Source: Kitasatospora sp044457565
GTDB lineage: Bacteria; Actinomycetota; Actinomycetes; Streptomycetales; Streptomycetaceae
DNA length: 64,000 bases
Direction: 5' to 3'
Assembly: GCF_044457565.1 (NCBI RefSeq)
Contig: NZ_JBITGZ010000001.1
Location: forward strand, 434,001 to 498,000
Shown: positions 52,716 through 62,755 of the stretch, in pieces
Layout of the letters: every line of letters starts with the position of its first letter
Position numbering within the stretch: the stretch's first letter is position 1
The notes under the pieces: generated by a model
The model's input: only the letters and a program-made list of their open reading frames with translations
Told to the model about the DNA's origin: nothing
The model's database searches: none
Program-made: the position numbers and the translations under genes

Positions 52716-53573
52716 TCAGCTGCGGTTTCCGGCCTCGTTCTTCGCTGCCACCACAGCGTCGAAGACCTCCCGCTTGGGCAGCGCGAGCTCCAGTGCGACG
52801 GCCGCGATGGCCTCCTTGCGGCGCTCGCCGGCTTCTTCCCGGACGGCCACCCGGCGGGCCAGCTCGGCCGGGGTGAGGTCGCTCGGGGCGGCCGGCGGGG
52901 CGCCCGCGACGACCACGGTGATCTCGCCCCGCACGCCCTCGGCGGCCCAGGCGGCCAGCTCGCCGATCGGGCCCCGCTTGACCTCCTCGTACGTCTTGGT
53001 GAGCTCGCGGCAGACGGCGGCGGGCCGCTCGGCGCCGAACGCCTCGGCCATCGCGGTCAGCGCCTCGGCGATCCGGTGCGGCGCCTCGAAGAAGACCATG
53101 GTGCGCGGCTCGGCGGCGACCTCGGCCAGCTGACGGGCGCGGTCCCCGGCCTTACGGGGAAGGAACCCCTCGAAGGTGAAGCGGTCCACCGGCAGACCGG
53201 ACAGCGCGAGCGCGGTGAGCACGGCGGACGGGCCGGGCACGGCGGTCACCTTCACCTGGGCCTCGACGGCGGCGGCGACCAGGCGGTAGCCGGGGTCGGA
53301 GACCGAGGGCATCCCGGCGTCCGTGACCAGCAGGACCCGGGCCCCGCCGAGCAGCGCCTCGACCAGCTCGGGCGTGCGGCCGACCTCGTTGCCCTCGAAG
53401 TAGGAGAGCACCCGCCCGGCCGGGGTCACCCCGAGAGCCTGGGTGAGCCGGCGCAGCCGACGGGTGTCCTCGGCGGCGATCACGTCCGCCGTGGCCAGCT
53501 CGGTGACCAGCCGGGGCGGGGCGTCGGAGACGTCGCCGATGGGTGTGCCTGCAAGAACGAGTACGCCTGTCAC
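52716..53573 (-). CDS. rsmI: 16S rRNA (cytidine-2'-O)-methyltransferase RsmI
   Basis: 285 residues from GTG 53573 (VTGVLVLAGTPIGD), the start used in close relatives; an ATG 9 bp earlier is possible. Tetrapyrrole-methylase fold motifs: ATADVIAAEDTRRLRRLTQAL, LVTDAGMPSVSDPGYRLVAAA, VPGPSAVLTALALSGLP. It methylates C1402 of 16S rRNA. Divergent from the mannosyltransferase gene. Confidence 0.96.
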   Translation of the reverse strand: MTGVLVLAGTPIGDVSDAPPRLVTELATADVIAAEDTRRLRRLTQALGVTPAGRVLSYFEGNEVGRTPELVEALLGGARVLLVTDAGMPSVSDPGYRLVAAAVEAQVKVTAVPGPSAVLTALALSGLPVDRFTFEGFLPRKAGDRARQLAEVAAEPRTMVFFEAPHRIAEALTAMAEAFGAERPAAVCRELTKTYEEVKRGPIGELAAWAAEGVRGEITVVVAGAPPAAPSDLTPAELARRVAVREEAGERRKEAIAAVALELALPKREVFDAVVAAKNEAGNRS

Positions 53574-53775
53574 GGGCTCCATCCTCGCAGGGTCCGGGGG
53601 CGCGGCGGTCCGGCGGCGGTCCGGCGCGGTGGATCGCCGGCCCGTGACGGGTCCGGCGCGGGCGGATCGGCGGTGGGCGGCCGGCGCGGCGCGGGGCCGC
53701 CGGGCGTTTGGTGACGAACCGGGCAGCTGCGGAGGGAACCACTCCACGCTCATCCGCCGCCCCTACGATGTCCGG

Positions 53776-55767
53776 GTGAACGGCGACACGGCGGCGGATG
53801 AGCCCACAGCTACGGACCACGACCCCCGGGGTGGCGTCGATGTCCTGGGCCGGTCCGACCGGAGCGACCTGACCGACCTGGCTGACCGGCCGGCCACCCC
53901 GGGCCTGCCCGGCGTCCCCGGCGTCCCGGCCGCGCGCGATCCGCAGGCGCCCGGGGAGGCGGCGGCGGACACCGGCAAGCCAGGCACGCCGGGCGGCGCC
54001 CGGACCGGTGCTCCGGCACGGCCGTCGCCGTGGCAGCGGATCCTGGCCGGCTACGGTTACCGCACCCCCGCGCCCGTCCCGCTCGCCGAGCAGCTGGCGC
54101 CGCCGATGCCGGACGGCCCCGGGGTGACCCCCGTCCGGGCCCAGCCGTCGCCGGTGCTGGTGCGGCTCGGCGTGTTCGTGCCCGAACGGCTCTGGTCCTG
54201 GCTGTGCCGCTGGGCGCACTGGCTGGGGCCGCTGGTGGTGGCCCTGTTCGGCGGGGTGCTGCGGTTCACCGGCCTCGGCGAGCCGCACGCGATCATCTTC
54301 GACGAGACGTACTACGCCAAGGACGGGTACTCGCTCTGGCACGGCGGCTACGAGACCAGCTGGGGCGACTCCGCGAACCAGCAGATCATGGCGCCGGACC
54401 AGGTCATCCCGTACAAGAGCGACCCGGCGTACATCGTGCACCCGCCGGTCGGGAAGTGGATCATTGGGGCCGGCGAGCAGCTGTTCGGGATGAACCCGTT
54501 CGGCTGGCGCTTCGCGGTGGCCCTGCTCGGCACCCTGTCGATCCTGATGATCGCCCGGATCGGGCGCCGGCTCCTGCGTTCCACCCTGCTGGGCTGCGTC
54601 GCCGGCCTGCTGCTGGCGGTGGACGGCCTGCACTTCGTGATGAGCCGGGCGGCCCTGCTGGACCTGGTGGTGATGTTCTGGATCCTCGCCGCCTTCGGCT
54701 TCCTGCTGCTGGACCGCGACCGCACCAGGGCCAGGATCGCCGCCCGCCTGGGCGGCGTGGCGGACCCGCTGACGGCCCGCCGGATGAACCTCGGCTGGCG
54801 GCCCTACCGGCTCGCCGCGGGTGTCTGCGTGGGTCTGACCTGCTCCACCAAGTGGAGCGGCATGTACGTGGCCGCGGCCTTCGGCGTGCTGACGGTGCTC
54901 TGGGACGCCGGCTCCCGGCGGCTGGCGGGCGCCCGGCACCCGCATCTGTGGTCGCTGGTGCGCGACGCCGTCCCGGCCTTCTGCTCGATCGTGCTGACCT
55001 CGGTGGTCGTCTACATCTCCTCCTGGGCCGGCTGGTTCGCCAGCAGCAACGTCCAGGGGCAGGGCGGGTACGGGCGGGACTGGGCGGTCGGCCGCTCCGG
55101 GCTGTCCTCGGAGTTCGTCACCCTGCCGGTGCTCGGCAAGGTGCGGATGCCGTTCCAGGTGGACCTCACCTGGGTGCCGGAGGGCCTGCGCAGCCTGTGG
55201 CACTACCACTCGACGATGTACGACTTCCACACCCACCTGACCAGCCCGCACACGTACCAGTCGAACCCGTGGAGCTGGCTGGTGGTGGGCCGGCCGGTCT
55301 CCTACTTCTACGAGTCGCCCAAGGCCGGCCAGGACGGCTGCAAGGTGAGCGAGTGCGCCCGCGAGGTGCTCGGCATCGGCACGCCGATCCTGTGGTGGGC
55401 GGGCACGGTGGCGCTGGTCTACTGCCTCTACCGCTGGGTGGCCCGGCGGGACTGGCGGGCCGGCGCGGTGCTGTGCGGCCTGGCCGCCGGCTACCTGCCG
55501 TGGTTCGCGTACCAGGAGCGGACGATATTCCTCTTCTACGCCGTCGCCTTCGTGCCGTTCCTGGTGCTTGCTCTGACGATGATGATCGGCGCCCTGATCG
55601 GGCCCGCCCACGCCTCCCGGGAGCGGCGGATCATCGGCTCCTCGGTGGCCGGGCTGCTGATTCTCGCCGTCATGTGCAACTTTTTGTACTTCTATCCGCT
55701 CTATACCGGGCAGACGATACCGATGGAGGACTGGCGCGGTCGGATGTGGTTCAACAGCTGGATCTAG
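53776..55767 (+). CDS. pmt: Protein O-mannosyltransferase (GT39)
   Basis: 663 residues. The first extracytoplasmic loop holds the catalytic acidic pair in FDETYYAKDGYSLWHGGYE; conserved WKFGMNP/GWRFAVALLGTLS-type and VVGRPVSYFYE loops follow, with about eleven membrane segments; C-terminal PMT_4TMC. It transfers mannose from polyprenyl phosphate to secreted proteins. In S. coelicolor the homologue is needed for phage phiC31 infection. GTG 53776 lacks a Shine-Dalgarno but has TACGAT ~7 bp upstream, suggesting a leaderless mRNA. The first ~90 residues are a disordered, Pro/Ala-rich cytoplasmic tail. Confidence 0.94.
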   Translation: MNGDTAADEPTATDHDPRGGVDVLGRSDRSDLTDLADRPATPGLPGVPGVPAARDPQAPGEAAADTGKPGTPGGARTGAPARPSPWQRILAGYGYRTPAPVPLAEQLAPPMPDGPGVTPVRAQPSPVLVRLGVFVPERLWSWLCRWAHWLGPLVVALFGGVLRFTGLGEPHAIIFDETYYAKDGYSLWHGGYETSWGDSANQQIMAPDQVIPYKSDPAYIVHPPVGKWIIGAGEQLFGMNPFGWRFAVALLGTLSILMIARIGRRLLRSTLLGCVAGLLLAVDGLHFVMSRAALLDLVVMFWILAAFGFLLLDRDRTRARIAARLGGVADPLTARRMNLGWRPYRLAAGVCVGLTCSTKWSGMYVAAAFGVLTVLWDAGSRRLAGARHPHLWSLVRDAVPAFCSIVLTSVVVYISSWAGWFASSNVQGQGGYGRDWAVGRSGLSSEFVTLPVLGKVRMPFQVDLTWVPEGLRSLWHYHSTMYDFHTHLTSPHTYQSNPWSWLVVGRPVSYFYESPKAGQDGCKVSECAREVLGIGTPILWWAGTVALVYCLYRWVARRDWRAGAVLCGLAAGYLPWFAYQERTIFLFYAVAFVPFLVLALTMMIGALIGPAHASRERRIIGSSVAGLLILAVMCNFLYFYPLYTGQTIPMEDWRGRMWFNSWI

Positions 55768-55933
55768 CCGGTTCCGGCCGGATCCGCGAAACCGGACCAC
55801 GTACCAGATGCGTCACAAGAACCGGACGTTTCGTAAACGGATGGAAAGGGACCTGCCTAGGCTGGTCCGCGAAGATGCTTGCGACAGCCACTCGGAAGCC
55901 CGCCAGACGCCAGACCCTTGGGGGACCAGCACC

Positions 55934-57679
55934 ATGCGCAAAGGCGCGAAGATCGGCCTCATCACCGGAGTGTCCGTAGCGATGATCGCCGCCGGCAGCT
56001 ACGGGGCGTACAGCCTCGTCGGCTCCGACGGCGGCTCCTCGGACGACGCCAAGACCCCGAAGGTCCGCACGGTGGTCGCCGAGCCGCCGTCGGCCGAGCT
56101 GGCCGCCGGTGGTGCCAAGGCGTTCCTCGAGGCCTGGGCGGGCGGCAACCTGGAGGCCGCCGCCAAGCTCACCGACGACCCGGCGGCGGCCACCACCGCG
56201 CTGACCGCCTTCAAGGACAAGGTCAAGCCCAGCGCGCTGACCATGGTCGCCGGCGGGCCCGCCACCACGGCGGCGTTCGACAAGGCCACGGCGGACCCGT
56301 CCGCCAGTGCCGGCGCCAAGCCCTCGGCCGCCCCCTCGGCCTCGGCTTCCGCGTCGGCCCCGGCCTCCGCCACGCCGGCCCCCGCCGGGCAGGTGCTGCT
56401 CACCTACAAGGCCAAGGCCGAGTTCGAGGGCACCACCAGCGTCTGGCAGTACGACGGCTTCCTCGGCATGGTCAAGATGAGCGACGGCACCTCCGCCGTG
56501 CACTGGTCGCCGACGGTGATCCACCCGCACCTGGGCGCCGGCGAGAGCATCATGACCCAGCCGATATTCGCCCCGGCCTCCAACGTGGTCGACCGCAACG
56601 GCAGGACGCTGGCGGCCTTCGCCTCGCTCGCCCCGCTGCTGCCCTCGCTGCAGAAGAACGCCGTCGGGGATCCGGCGGACGCCGGCAACGGCGTGGTGAT
56701 CGTCAACGAGTCGGGCAAGGGCGCGCCGGAGAACGTCTTCACGATCACCGCCCCCAAGCCCGGCAAGCCGCTCAAGGTGACCATCGACGCGGCGCTCCAG
56801 GCCGCGGCCGAGAAGGCCGTCTCCGAGCAGTCGCAGGGCGGCAAGCGCAACGCCGCGCTGGTGGCGATCGAGCCGACCACCGGCAAGGTGCTGGCCGTGG
56901 CCAACTCCGGGAGCTACAACTACGCCTTCCTCGGCGCCACCGCGCCCGGCTCGACCATGAAGGTGATCACCTCGGCGGCCCTGCTGGAGGCCGGTCTCAG
57001 CCCGGACTCGCCGATGCCCTGCCCCGCCACCACCTCGGCCGGGCACACCATCAAGAACGACTTCGACACACCGCACCCCGAGTACACCTTCCGGGACGAC
57101 TTCACCAACTCCTGCAACACCGCCTTCGTCATCGAGGGCAAGGCCAGGCTGAAGTCGGGCGACCTGGCCGAGGTCGGCAAGAAGTTCTTCGGCTTCGAGA
57201 GCGTCTGGAAGACCGGCGTGCCCAACGTCGACGCCGTGATCCCGGGCGCCGGCCAGACTGCCGACGAGGCCGCCGACGAGTACTACGGCCAGGGCAAGAT
57301 CAAGATGAACGCGCTGGCCATGGCCTCGGTCGCGGCCACCGTGAAGGGCGGCGTCTTCAAGCAGCCGATCCTGATCGAGGGCCTCAAGCAGAGCGAGGCG
57401 CCCGGCCAGCTCTCCCCCGACTCGCTCGCCAAGCTGCGGGACATGATGGCCGCCACCGCCAAGGGCGGCACCGCGACGGCCCCGATGTCCGGCCTGCGCG
57501 GTGACATCGGCGCCAAGACCGGCACCGCCGAGCGCGCCGCCGGCGCGGCCACCGACAGCTGGTTCACCTCCTACCGCGACAACCTCGCCGTCGCGGCCTG
57601 GGTCGAGGGCGGCGGCCACGGCGTCGACGCCGCCGGCCCGGCCTCCGCGGCCGTCCTGGCCGTCGGCAACGGCGGCTGA
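55934..57679 (+). CDS. Class B penicillin-binding protein with NTF2-like domain
   Basis: 581 residues from ATG 55934. N-terminal membrane helix (IGLITGVSVAMIAAGSYGAY), a MecA_N/NTF2-like region (AKAFLEAWAGGNLEAAAKLTDDP), an Ala/Ser/Pro linker (~residues 110-140), and a transpeptidase domain with SxxK (APGSTMKV), SxN (NSCNTAF) and KTG (GAKTGTAE). A D,D-transpeptidase of the peptidoglycan synthesis type; the NTF2-like part is shared with PBP2a-like and Streptomyces PBPs. Ends at a strong terminator. Confidence 0.92.
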   Translation: MRKGAKIGLITGVSVAMIAAGSYGAYSLVGSDGGSSDDAKTPKVRTVVAEPPSAELAAGGAKAFLEAWAGGNLEAAAKLTDDPAAATTALTAFKDKVKPSALTMVAGGPATTAAFDKATADPSASAGAKPSAAPSASASASAPASATPAPAGQVLLTYKAKAEFEGTTSVWQYDGFLGMVKMSDGTSAVHWSPTVIHPHLGAGESIMTQPIFAPASNVVDRNGRTLAAFASLAPLLPSLQKNAVGDPADAGNGVVIVNESGKGAPENVFTITAPKPGKPLKVTIDAALQAAAEKAVSEQSQGGKRNAALVAIEPTTGKVLAVANSGSYNYAFLGATAPGSTMKVITSAALLEAGLSPDSPMPCPATTSAGHTIKNDFDTPHPEYTFRDDFTNSCNTAFVIEGKARLKSGDLAEVGKKFFGFESVWKTGVPNVDAVIPGAGQTADEAADEYYGQGKIKMNALAMASVAATVKGGVFKQPILIEGLKQSEAPGQLSPDSLAKLRDMMAATAKGGTATAPMSGLRGDIGAKTGTAERAAGAATDSWFTSYRDNLAVAAWVEGGGHGVDAAGPASAAVLAVGNGG

Positions 57680-57724
57680 CGCGACCGCCCGGGGTACGCC
57701 CCCGGGCGCACCGGGCACCGTGAA

Positions 57725-57775
57725 ACGGGACCGCCACCCCCACCACCGCCGAGGCGGCCGGGGTGGCGGTCCCGT
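57725..57775. terminator. Bidirectional terminator
   Basis: Perfect 16-bp arms (57725-57740 and 57760-57775; ACGGGACCGCCACCCC and its complement) between the convergent PBP and GT87-like genes. Confidence 0.9.
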
Positions 57776-57780
57776 CGCGT

Positions 57781-59190
57781 TCACTGGGACATGCTGGCGG
57801 CGGGCACGCTCATCAGGCAGTTGGCCGGGACGGGCCTGCGGGCGAGCCAGCGGCGAGCCGCCAGGCGGGGCCAGATCACCAGGACGACGGGCAGCGCCAG
57901 GTACCCGAAGCGGCCGGCCGGGGCGAGCGTGAACGCTATCGTCAGGCCGGCCGCCAGCAGGTCCGCGGCGGCGATCGCCGAGACCGGCGGACGGGCCAGC
58001 AGCCAGATCGCCACGCCCGCGCCGCCGAGCGTCAGCAGCGCCAGCGAGACGGTGTGCCCGGTCGGCCCGAAGCCGGCCAGGATCTTGCCGGGCAGCGGGC
58101 TGCCGGCCGGGGTCCGGATCGCGGTGAGGCCCAGCGGGAAGCGCACCACCTGCTCGCGCAACGCCTCGGCGTGGGTCAGTGCGACCGGCAGGATCACGGC
58201 CAGAGTGGTGCCGAGCGCCGTGAGCGCGGCCCGGGCGGCGGGCCGGCGCCCGTACAGCCGCCAGAGCAGTAGCACGGCGACCGGCAGGGCCGGCCAGGCC
58301 GTCCACTTCAGGGTGCAGGCGAGGGCGAGCACCAGCCCGGCCGGGATGGTCCGGTCCCGCTCGGCCAGGGCCATCGCCAGGCAGCAGACGCCGATCAGCG
58401 GCAGGTCCACCCCGCCGACGGCCAGCGCCAGCGCGATCAGCGGCGAGGCGGTGAGGACGGCGAGCGGCAGCAGCGGCGCGCGGTCACGGCTCGGGCGCAG
58501 CAGTCGCCAGCTGAGCAGCAGGCAGGCCAGGAAGGTCAGCGCGAACCAGATCCTGGCGTCTCCCAGCACCAGCGCCAGCGGCCCGTCGCTGCCGAGCAGG
58601 GCCCGCGGCATACCGAAGAGCGCCATCGCGGGCAGGTATGGGTTGTAGTCGGTGACGACGGTGGGGTCGGCGAGGTACGGGTTGCCGGTGCCGAGCAGCA
58701 GTCGGGCCGAGCGCTCGACCACCATCACCTCGGACTGGTGGCGCCCCTGCAGGGCGAGCGCGGCCAGCGGCACCAGGACGGCGCCGAGGACGGCGGTGGC
58801 GGCGGCCGCCCGGGGGGCGAGGCGGCGCGGCAGGGTGAGGCAGAGCAGGCCTGCCAGGGCGTACGAGGGTGCGGCGACGGTGCCCCAGAGCCGCTGGTTG
58901 GGCAGGTCCGAGACGATCGGGAAGGCGGCGGCCCAGCCGGCCGCGATGGCGCAGCCCAGCGCCTGGACGCTGCGCATCCGGGCGAACCGGGCTGGCTGCC
59001 AGCGATCGGGTGGGCTGTCGTCCGGCCCGGTGTCGCCGCGTTGGCGGGGGAAGGGACGGGGGCCGGAGCCGCGTCGCGAGCCTGCGCGCCGTGGGGCGTG
59101 GGCGGGCGCGGCGGGGTGGGCCTGCGGGCTGCGGCGGCCGTTGAAACGCCCGCGGGGGCGGGACTGGCCGGGCGTGCGGGTGCTCACCAT
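57781..59190 (-). CDS. Polytopic GT87-like membrane glycosyltransferase (DUF2029)
   Basis: 469 residues with about ten hydrophobic segments after a ~70-residue Arg/Pro-rich cytoplasmic tail. Conserved GNPYLADPTVVTDYNPYLPAMALFGMP loop and LACTLKWTAWPALPVAVL match GT87 (PimE-like) enzymes that use polyprenyl-phosphate-mannose. The ATG at 59190 has no clear Shine-Dalgarno. Its place near pmt suggests use of the same mannosyl donor (inference). Confidence 0.8.
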   Translation of the reverse strand: MVSTRTPGQSRPRGRFNGRRSPQAHPAAPAHAPRRAGSRRGSGPRPFPRQRGDTGPDDSPPDRWQPARFARMRSVQALGCAIAAGWAAAFPIVSDLPNQRLWGTVAAPSYALAGLLCLTLPRRLAPRAAAATAVLGAVLVPLAALALQGRHQSEVMVVERSARLLLGTGNPYLADPTVVTDYNPYLPAMALFGMPRALLGSDGPLALVLGDARIWFALTFLACLLLSWRLLRPSRDRAPLLPLAVLTASPLIALALAVGGVDLPLIGVCCLAMALAERDRTIPAGLVLALACTLKWTAWPALPVAVLLLWRLYGRRPAARAALTALGTTLAVILPVALTHAEALREQVVRFPLGLTAIRTPAGSPLPGKILAGFGPTGHTVSLALLTLGGAGVAIWLLARPPVSAIAAADLLAAGLTIAFTLAPAGRFGYLALPVVLVIWPRLAARRWLARRPVPANCLMSVPAASMSQ

Positions 59191-59325
59191 GGTGGAAGGT
59201 TATGGGTGGTGAGCCCCCCCTGTCGCCATGTCCGCGTAGGGGGTTCGGGGTGTCCCTGTGGAGCTCTCGGGGCCACCGGCACTTCCTACTTACCGGTAGC
59301 CCCGTGCTGACCTGCGCGGACGCCG

Positions 59326-60813
59326 TCAGCCGACCTCGGCGAGGTCGCTTTCGCGCTCCTGGGTGTTCAACTTGGAGTGCTTGATGCTGTAACCGAAATA
59401 GACGGCTGCGGCCAGCACCAGCGTCACCGCGGCGAACAGGTACACCTTCGGGTCGAGCCCGTAGATGAGGTATGCGCAGAAGCCGACGCTGAGGATCGGG
59501 GTGACGGGGTAGCCCGGGACCTTGAAGCCGCGCGGCAGGTCCGGCTGGGTACGGCGCAGCACGATCACGCCGACCGAGACCACCGAGAAGGCGACCAGGG
59601 TGCCGAGGCTGGTGAGGTCCGTGAGGATGTCCAGCGGCACGAAGGCGGCCAGCGCGCCGACGGCGACGCCGACGACCAGGGTGTTCCAGACCGGGGTTCC
59701 GGTGCGCGGCGAGAGCTCGGCGAACTTCTTCGGCAGCATGCCGTCGCGGCCCATGGAGTACAGGATGCGGGTCTGGCCGTAGATCACCACGAGGGTGACA
59801 CTGAAGATCGAGATGATCGCGCCCAGTGCGAACATCATGGCCGGCCAGCTCTGGCCGGTGATGTCCTGGAGGATCTGGGCGAGCCCGGCCTCCTGGCCGT
59901 CGAACTGCTTCCACGGCTGGGCGCCGAGGGCGGCGATCGCCACGCCGATGTACAGCAGCGTGACCACGACCAGCGAGATGATGATCGCCAGCGGCAGGGT
60001 GCGGCGCGGGTTCTTGACCTCCTCACCGGCGGTGGACACGGCGTCCAGGCCGATGAAGGAGAAGAAGATGCTGGAGGCCGCCAGCTGGACGCCGCCCATG
60101 CCGAGCGGCATGAAGGGGCTCAGGTTGCCGGAGTGGAAGCCGGTGACGCCGATCGCGATGAAGAGCAGCAGGATGAAGATCTTGATGGCCACCATGGTCG
60201 CGTTGACCTTGGCCGACTCGCTGACGCCGCGCACCAGCAGGAGGCAGATCAGCGCGACGAGGATCACCGCGGGCAGGTTGAGGTAGCCGCCGGAGCCGGG
60301 CGAGGCGGACAGCGCGGCCGGGATCTGGACGCCGAACGCCAGGTCCAGGAACTTGTTGAGGTACTCGCTCCAGCTGACCGCGATCGCCGAGGCCGAGACC
60401 CCGTACTCCAGCAGCAGGCAGACCCCGACGCCGAAGGCGACTCCCTCACCGAGGGTGGCGTAGGCGTAGGAGTAGGACGAGCCGGACGCGGGGATGGCGG
60501 AGGCCATCTCGGCGTAGCAGAGCGCGGTGAGGCCCGCGGTGACCGCCGCCAGTACGAAGGACAGGATGACGGCGGGTCCGGCCTCGGGCACAGCGCTGCT
60601 GAGCACGAAGAAGATCCCGGTGCCGACCGTCGCGCCGATGCCGATCGAGGACAGCTGCCAGAGGCCGATCGTGCGGCGCAGGTGGATGCCGGAGCGTCCG
60701 CCCTCCTCGGGCGCGCCGGCGGGCAGGGCGTCGCCGCCCTCGCTCTCGGCGATCAGGGTGGCTACGGGCTTCCTTCGGAGCAGACGCTCTCCGAGGGGGG
60801 TGTTGCTGGCCAA
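59326..60813 (-). CDS. APC-family (cationic amino-acid transporter type) permease
   Basis: 495 residues from a TTG start at 60813, with AAGGA ~8 bp upstream. Twelve membrane segments; the first carries LWQLSSIGIGATVGTGIFFVLSS, the consensus of the APC superfamily; ISIFSVTLVVIYGQTRILYSMGRDGMLPKKF matches the CAT/YfnA group. It imports amino acids such as Arg/Lys or branched-chain. Substrate uncertain. Confidence 0.92.
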   Translation of the reverse strand: MASNTPLGERLLRRKPVATLIAESEGGDALPAGAPEEGGRSGIHLRRTIGLWQLSSIGIGATVGTGIFFVLSSAVPEAGPAVILSFVLAAVTAGLTALCYAEMASAIPASGSSYSYAYATLGEGVAFGVGVCLLLEYGVSASAIAVSWSEYLNKFLDLAFGVQIPAALSASPGSGGYLNLPAVILVALICLLLVRGVSESAKVNATMVAIKIFILLLFIAIGVTGFHSGNLSPFMPLGMGGVQLAASSIFFSFIGLDAVSTAGEEVKNPRRTLPLAIIISLVVVTLLYIGVAIAALGAQPWKQFDGQEAGLAQILQDITGQSWPAMMFALGAIISIFSVTLVVIYGQTRILYSMGRDGMLPKKFAELSPRTGTPVWNTLVVGVAVGALAAFVPLDILTDLTSLGTLVAFSVVSVGVIVLRRTQPDLPRGFKVPGYPVTPILSVGFCAYLIYGLDPKVYLFAAVTLVLAAAVYFGYSIKHSKLNTQERESDLAEVG

Positions 60814-61144
60814 AACGTGATCCTTCTAGGCGGGGGAGGGTGTCCTAGCGACCGGTCACTCGATGCCCCATCGGGAGACATCGCGGACCAACCGAACAAA
60901 CATGGGACAGTACCCCGCGAATGCGCCAGTGTCGTAAACGAACAGCCTGGGGCCCCGCCTTGTACGAATCGTAGAAACAGTCAGCACAAACCGGACAGTT
61001 CGCAGGCGGCGGACCGTCGTACCAGCAGGTAGGGGGCATGATCCGCCCCTCGTGGGCGAGGCGCCCGGGCGCCGTGCCGGCGCTGATACCTCGTCAGCCC
61101 CGGGGCGGCGTCAGCCCTGGAGCAGCTTCAGACCTGGGGCGGCG
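60814..61144 (-). other. Gene-free stretch between permease and DUF2079 gene
   Basis: 331 bp. Part of it is less GC-rich (60880-61010) and probably carries the permease promoter; no boxes are assigned. Two copies of a 20-bp repeat (61102-61121 and 61136-61155) lie at the 3' edge, the second covering the DUF2079 stop codon. Confidence 0.45.
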
Positions 61145-62755
61145 TCAGCCCTGGAACAGGTGGTGGCCGACGTCCGAGGGCACCACGTCCTGGACGGGCC
61201 TGCTGTCCGGGCCGGGCACCCTGGTGCCGGGCACGGTGTCGCTGCTCTCCCGGTGCAGCAGCACGACGCCGTCCTCGGCCCAGATCTGCCGGTAGCCGTG
61301 CGCCAGCAGCAGCTGGATCCGCTCGGCCTGCTCCCGGTCGGTGGCGAACGGGAAGGACCGCTTGTCCGACCTGGTCAGCACGTACTCGCGCCCGCGCGGC
61401 GTCTGGTCCACCAGCACCACGTCGGTACGGGCGGTCAGCCGGGGCGCCACCTGGTTGTCGGCCTCCACCGAGGCGCCGTCCGGGATCAGCGCGGCCGCCC
61501 GGACCAGCGCCGCCTCACTGGTGGCCGGCCGCCAGTTCGAGGGCAGCGCCAGCGTCGCCAGGCCCATCGGCACCGCCGCCACCAGCACGCAGCCGGCCGA
61601 GGCCAGGCCCAGCACCAGCGCCCTGCGCCGGGTCCGCTCCACGGCGTACAGCCGGCCGAGCACCTCGATCGCGGCGGTGAGCAGGATCGGCCACAGGAAG
61701 GCGTCGTAGTGCCGGGCGACCGACCAGTGGTTGGGGTTGCTGGAGAGCACCCGCTCGGCCAGCAGCGGCACCGCGCACAGCACGGTGGCCGAGCGCAGCG
61801 GCAGCAGGCACATGGTGCCCAGCAGCCAGAGCAGCAGCAGCGGCTTGAGCGGCTGGTCGAAGGCGGCCCGGACGAGCAGCAGCGGGTTCCCGAGCAGGTT
61901 GTGCAGCGCGCCGCCGGCGTCCGGGCCCAGCGAGCCGTAGTTCCAGTAGTACCCGGGCTGCCCGCCCATCGCGGGGATCAGCCAGGTGATCGCGACCGCC
62001 GAGGCGAGCGGCCCGCCCAGCAGCAGCCCGGCGCCCGTCCAGCGGCCGGCCGGCTCCCCCGTACGACGCGCGCGCAGCAGCAGCACCAGGCCGTACGCGC
62101 CGACCATCAGGCCGACGTCCTCCTTGGTGCAGCAGAGCAGCACCGCGGCGAACACCACCGCGCCGTAGCGGCGGGCCTGGCCGCGCTCCAGCAGCAGCAG
62201 GGTGAGCGGGACGGCGAAGGCGACCTCGTGGAAGCCGACCCGGGCGGCGACCAGCAGCGGCCAGCCCAGCGCGTACACCAGCCCGGCCAGGTCGACCGCG
62301 CGGCGGGCGGCCACCGGCCCGGCGCCGGCGAAGCAGCGGGCGGTGATCCGGCGGATCAGCGGCACGCCGGCGGCGAACAGCAGCGACTGGCCGATGATCA
62401 GCGAGCGCGGGTCGTCCCAGATCCAGTACAGCGGTGCGAGCAGGGCCAGCACCGGCGAGAAGTGGTCGCCGAGCAGCGAGAAGCCGGGCGGAAACTCGTG
62501 GTGGTAGCTCTTGAGCGAGGAGACGGGCGACCCGAGGTGCGCGTAGCCGCGTACACCCTGGTCGAAGATGCCGAGGTCGAAGCCGCCGAGCTGGGCGCTG
62601 GCCCAGCCCCGCAGGCCGATCGCGGACATGACGGTGAAGCAGAGCGCGGTCAGCAGCAGGGTCCGCCGGCGGGCCGTGAGCAGGCCCGCCAGCCGGGCGC
62701 GGGCACCGGCCGGCGCGGCGGCCGGGGCGGGCCGGGGTTCCGTATGAGTGGTCAC
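61145..62755 (-). CDS. DUF2079 polytopic membrane protein
   Basis: 536 residues from GTG 62755 (VTTHTEPRPAP). About ten membrane helices after a short tail; typical DUF2079 motifs are GGFDLGIFDQGVRGYAHLGSP, GDHFSPVLALLAPLYWIWDDPRSL and RVGFHEVAFAVPLTLLLLERGQ. It has the general architecture of GT-C glycosyltransferases, with a Asp-rich first loop (FDLGIFDQ). Function unknown. Upstream of the permease and downstream of a PBP gene. Confidence 0.85.
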   Translation of the reverse strand: MTTHTEPRPAPAAAPAGARARLAGLLTARRRTLLLTALCFTVMSAIGLRGWASAQLGGFDLGIFDQGVRGYAHLGSPVSSLKSYHHEFPPGFSLLGDHFSPVLALLAPLYWIWDDPRSLIIGQSLLFAAGVPLIRRITARCFAGAGPVAARRAVDLAGLVYALGWPLLVAARVGFHEVAFAVPLTLLLLERGQARRYGAVVFAAVLLCCTKEDVGLMVGAYGLVLLLRARRTGEPAGRWTGAGLLLGGPLASAVAITWLIPAMGGQPGYYWNYGSLGPDAGGALHNLLGNPLLLVRAAFDQPLKPLLLLWLLGTMCLLPLRSATVLCAVPLLAERVLSSNPNHWSVARHYDAFLWPILLTAAIEVLGRLYAVERTRRRALVLGLASAGCVLVAAVPMGLATLALPSNWRPATSEAALVRAAALIPDGASVEADNQVAPRLTARTDVVLVDQTPRGREYVLTRSDKRSFPFATDREQAERIQLLLAHGYRQIWAEDGVVLLHRESSDTVPGTRVPGPDSRPVQDVVPSDVGHHLFQG

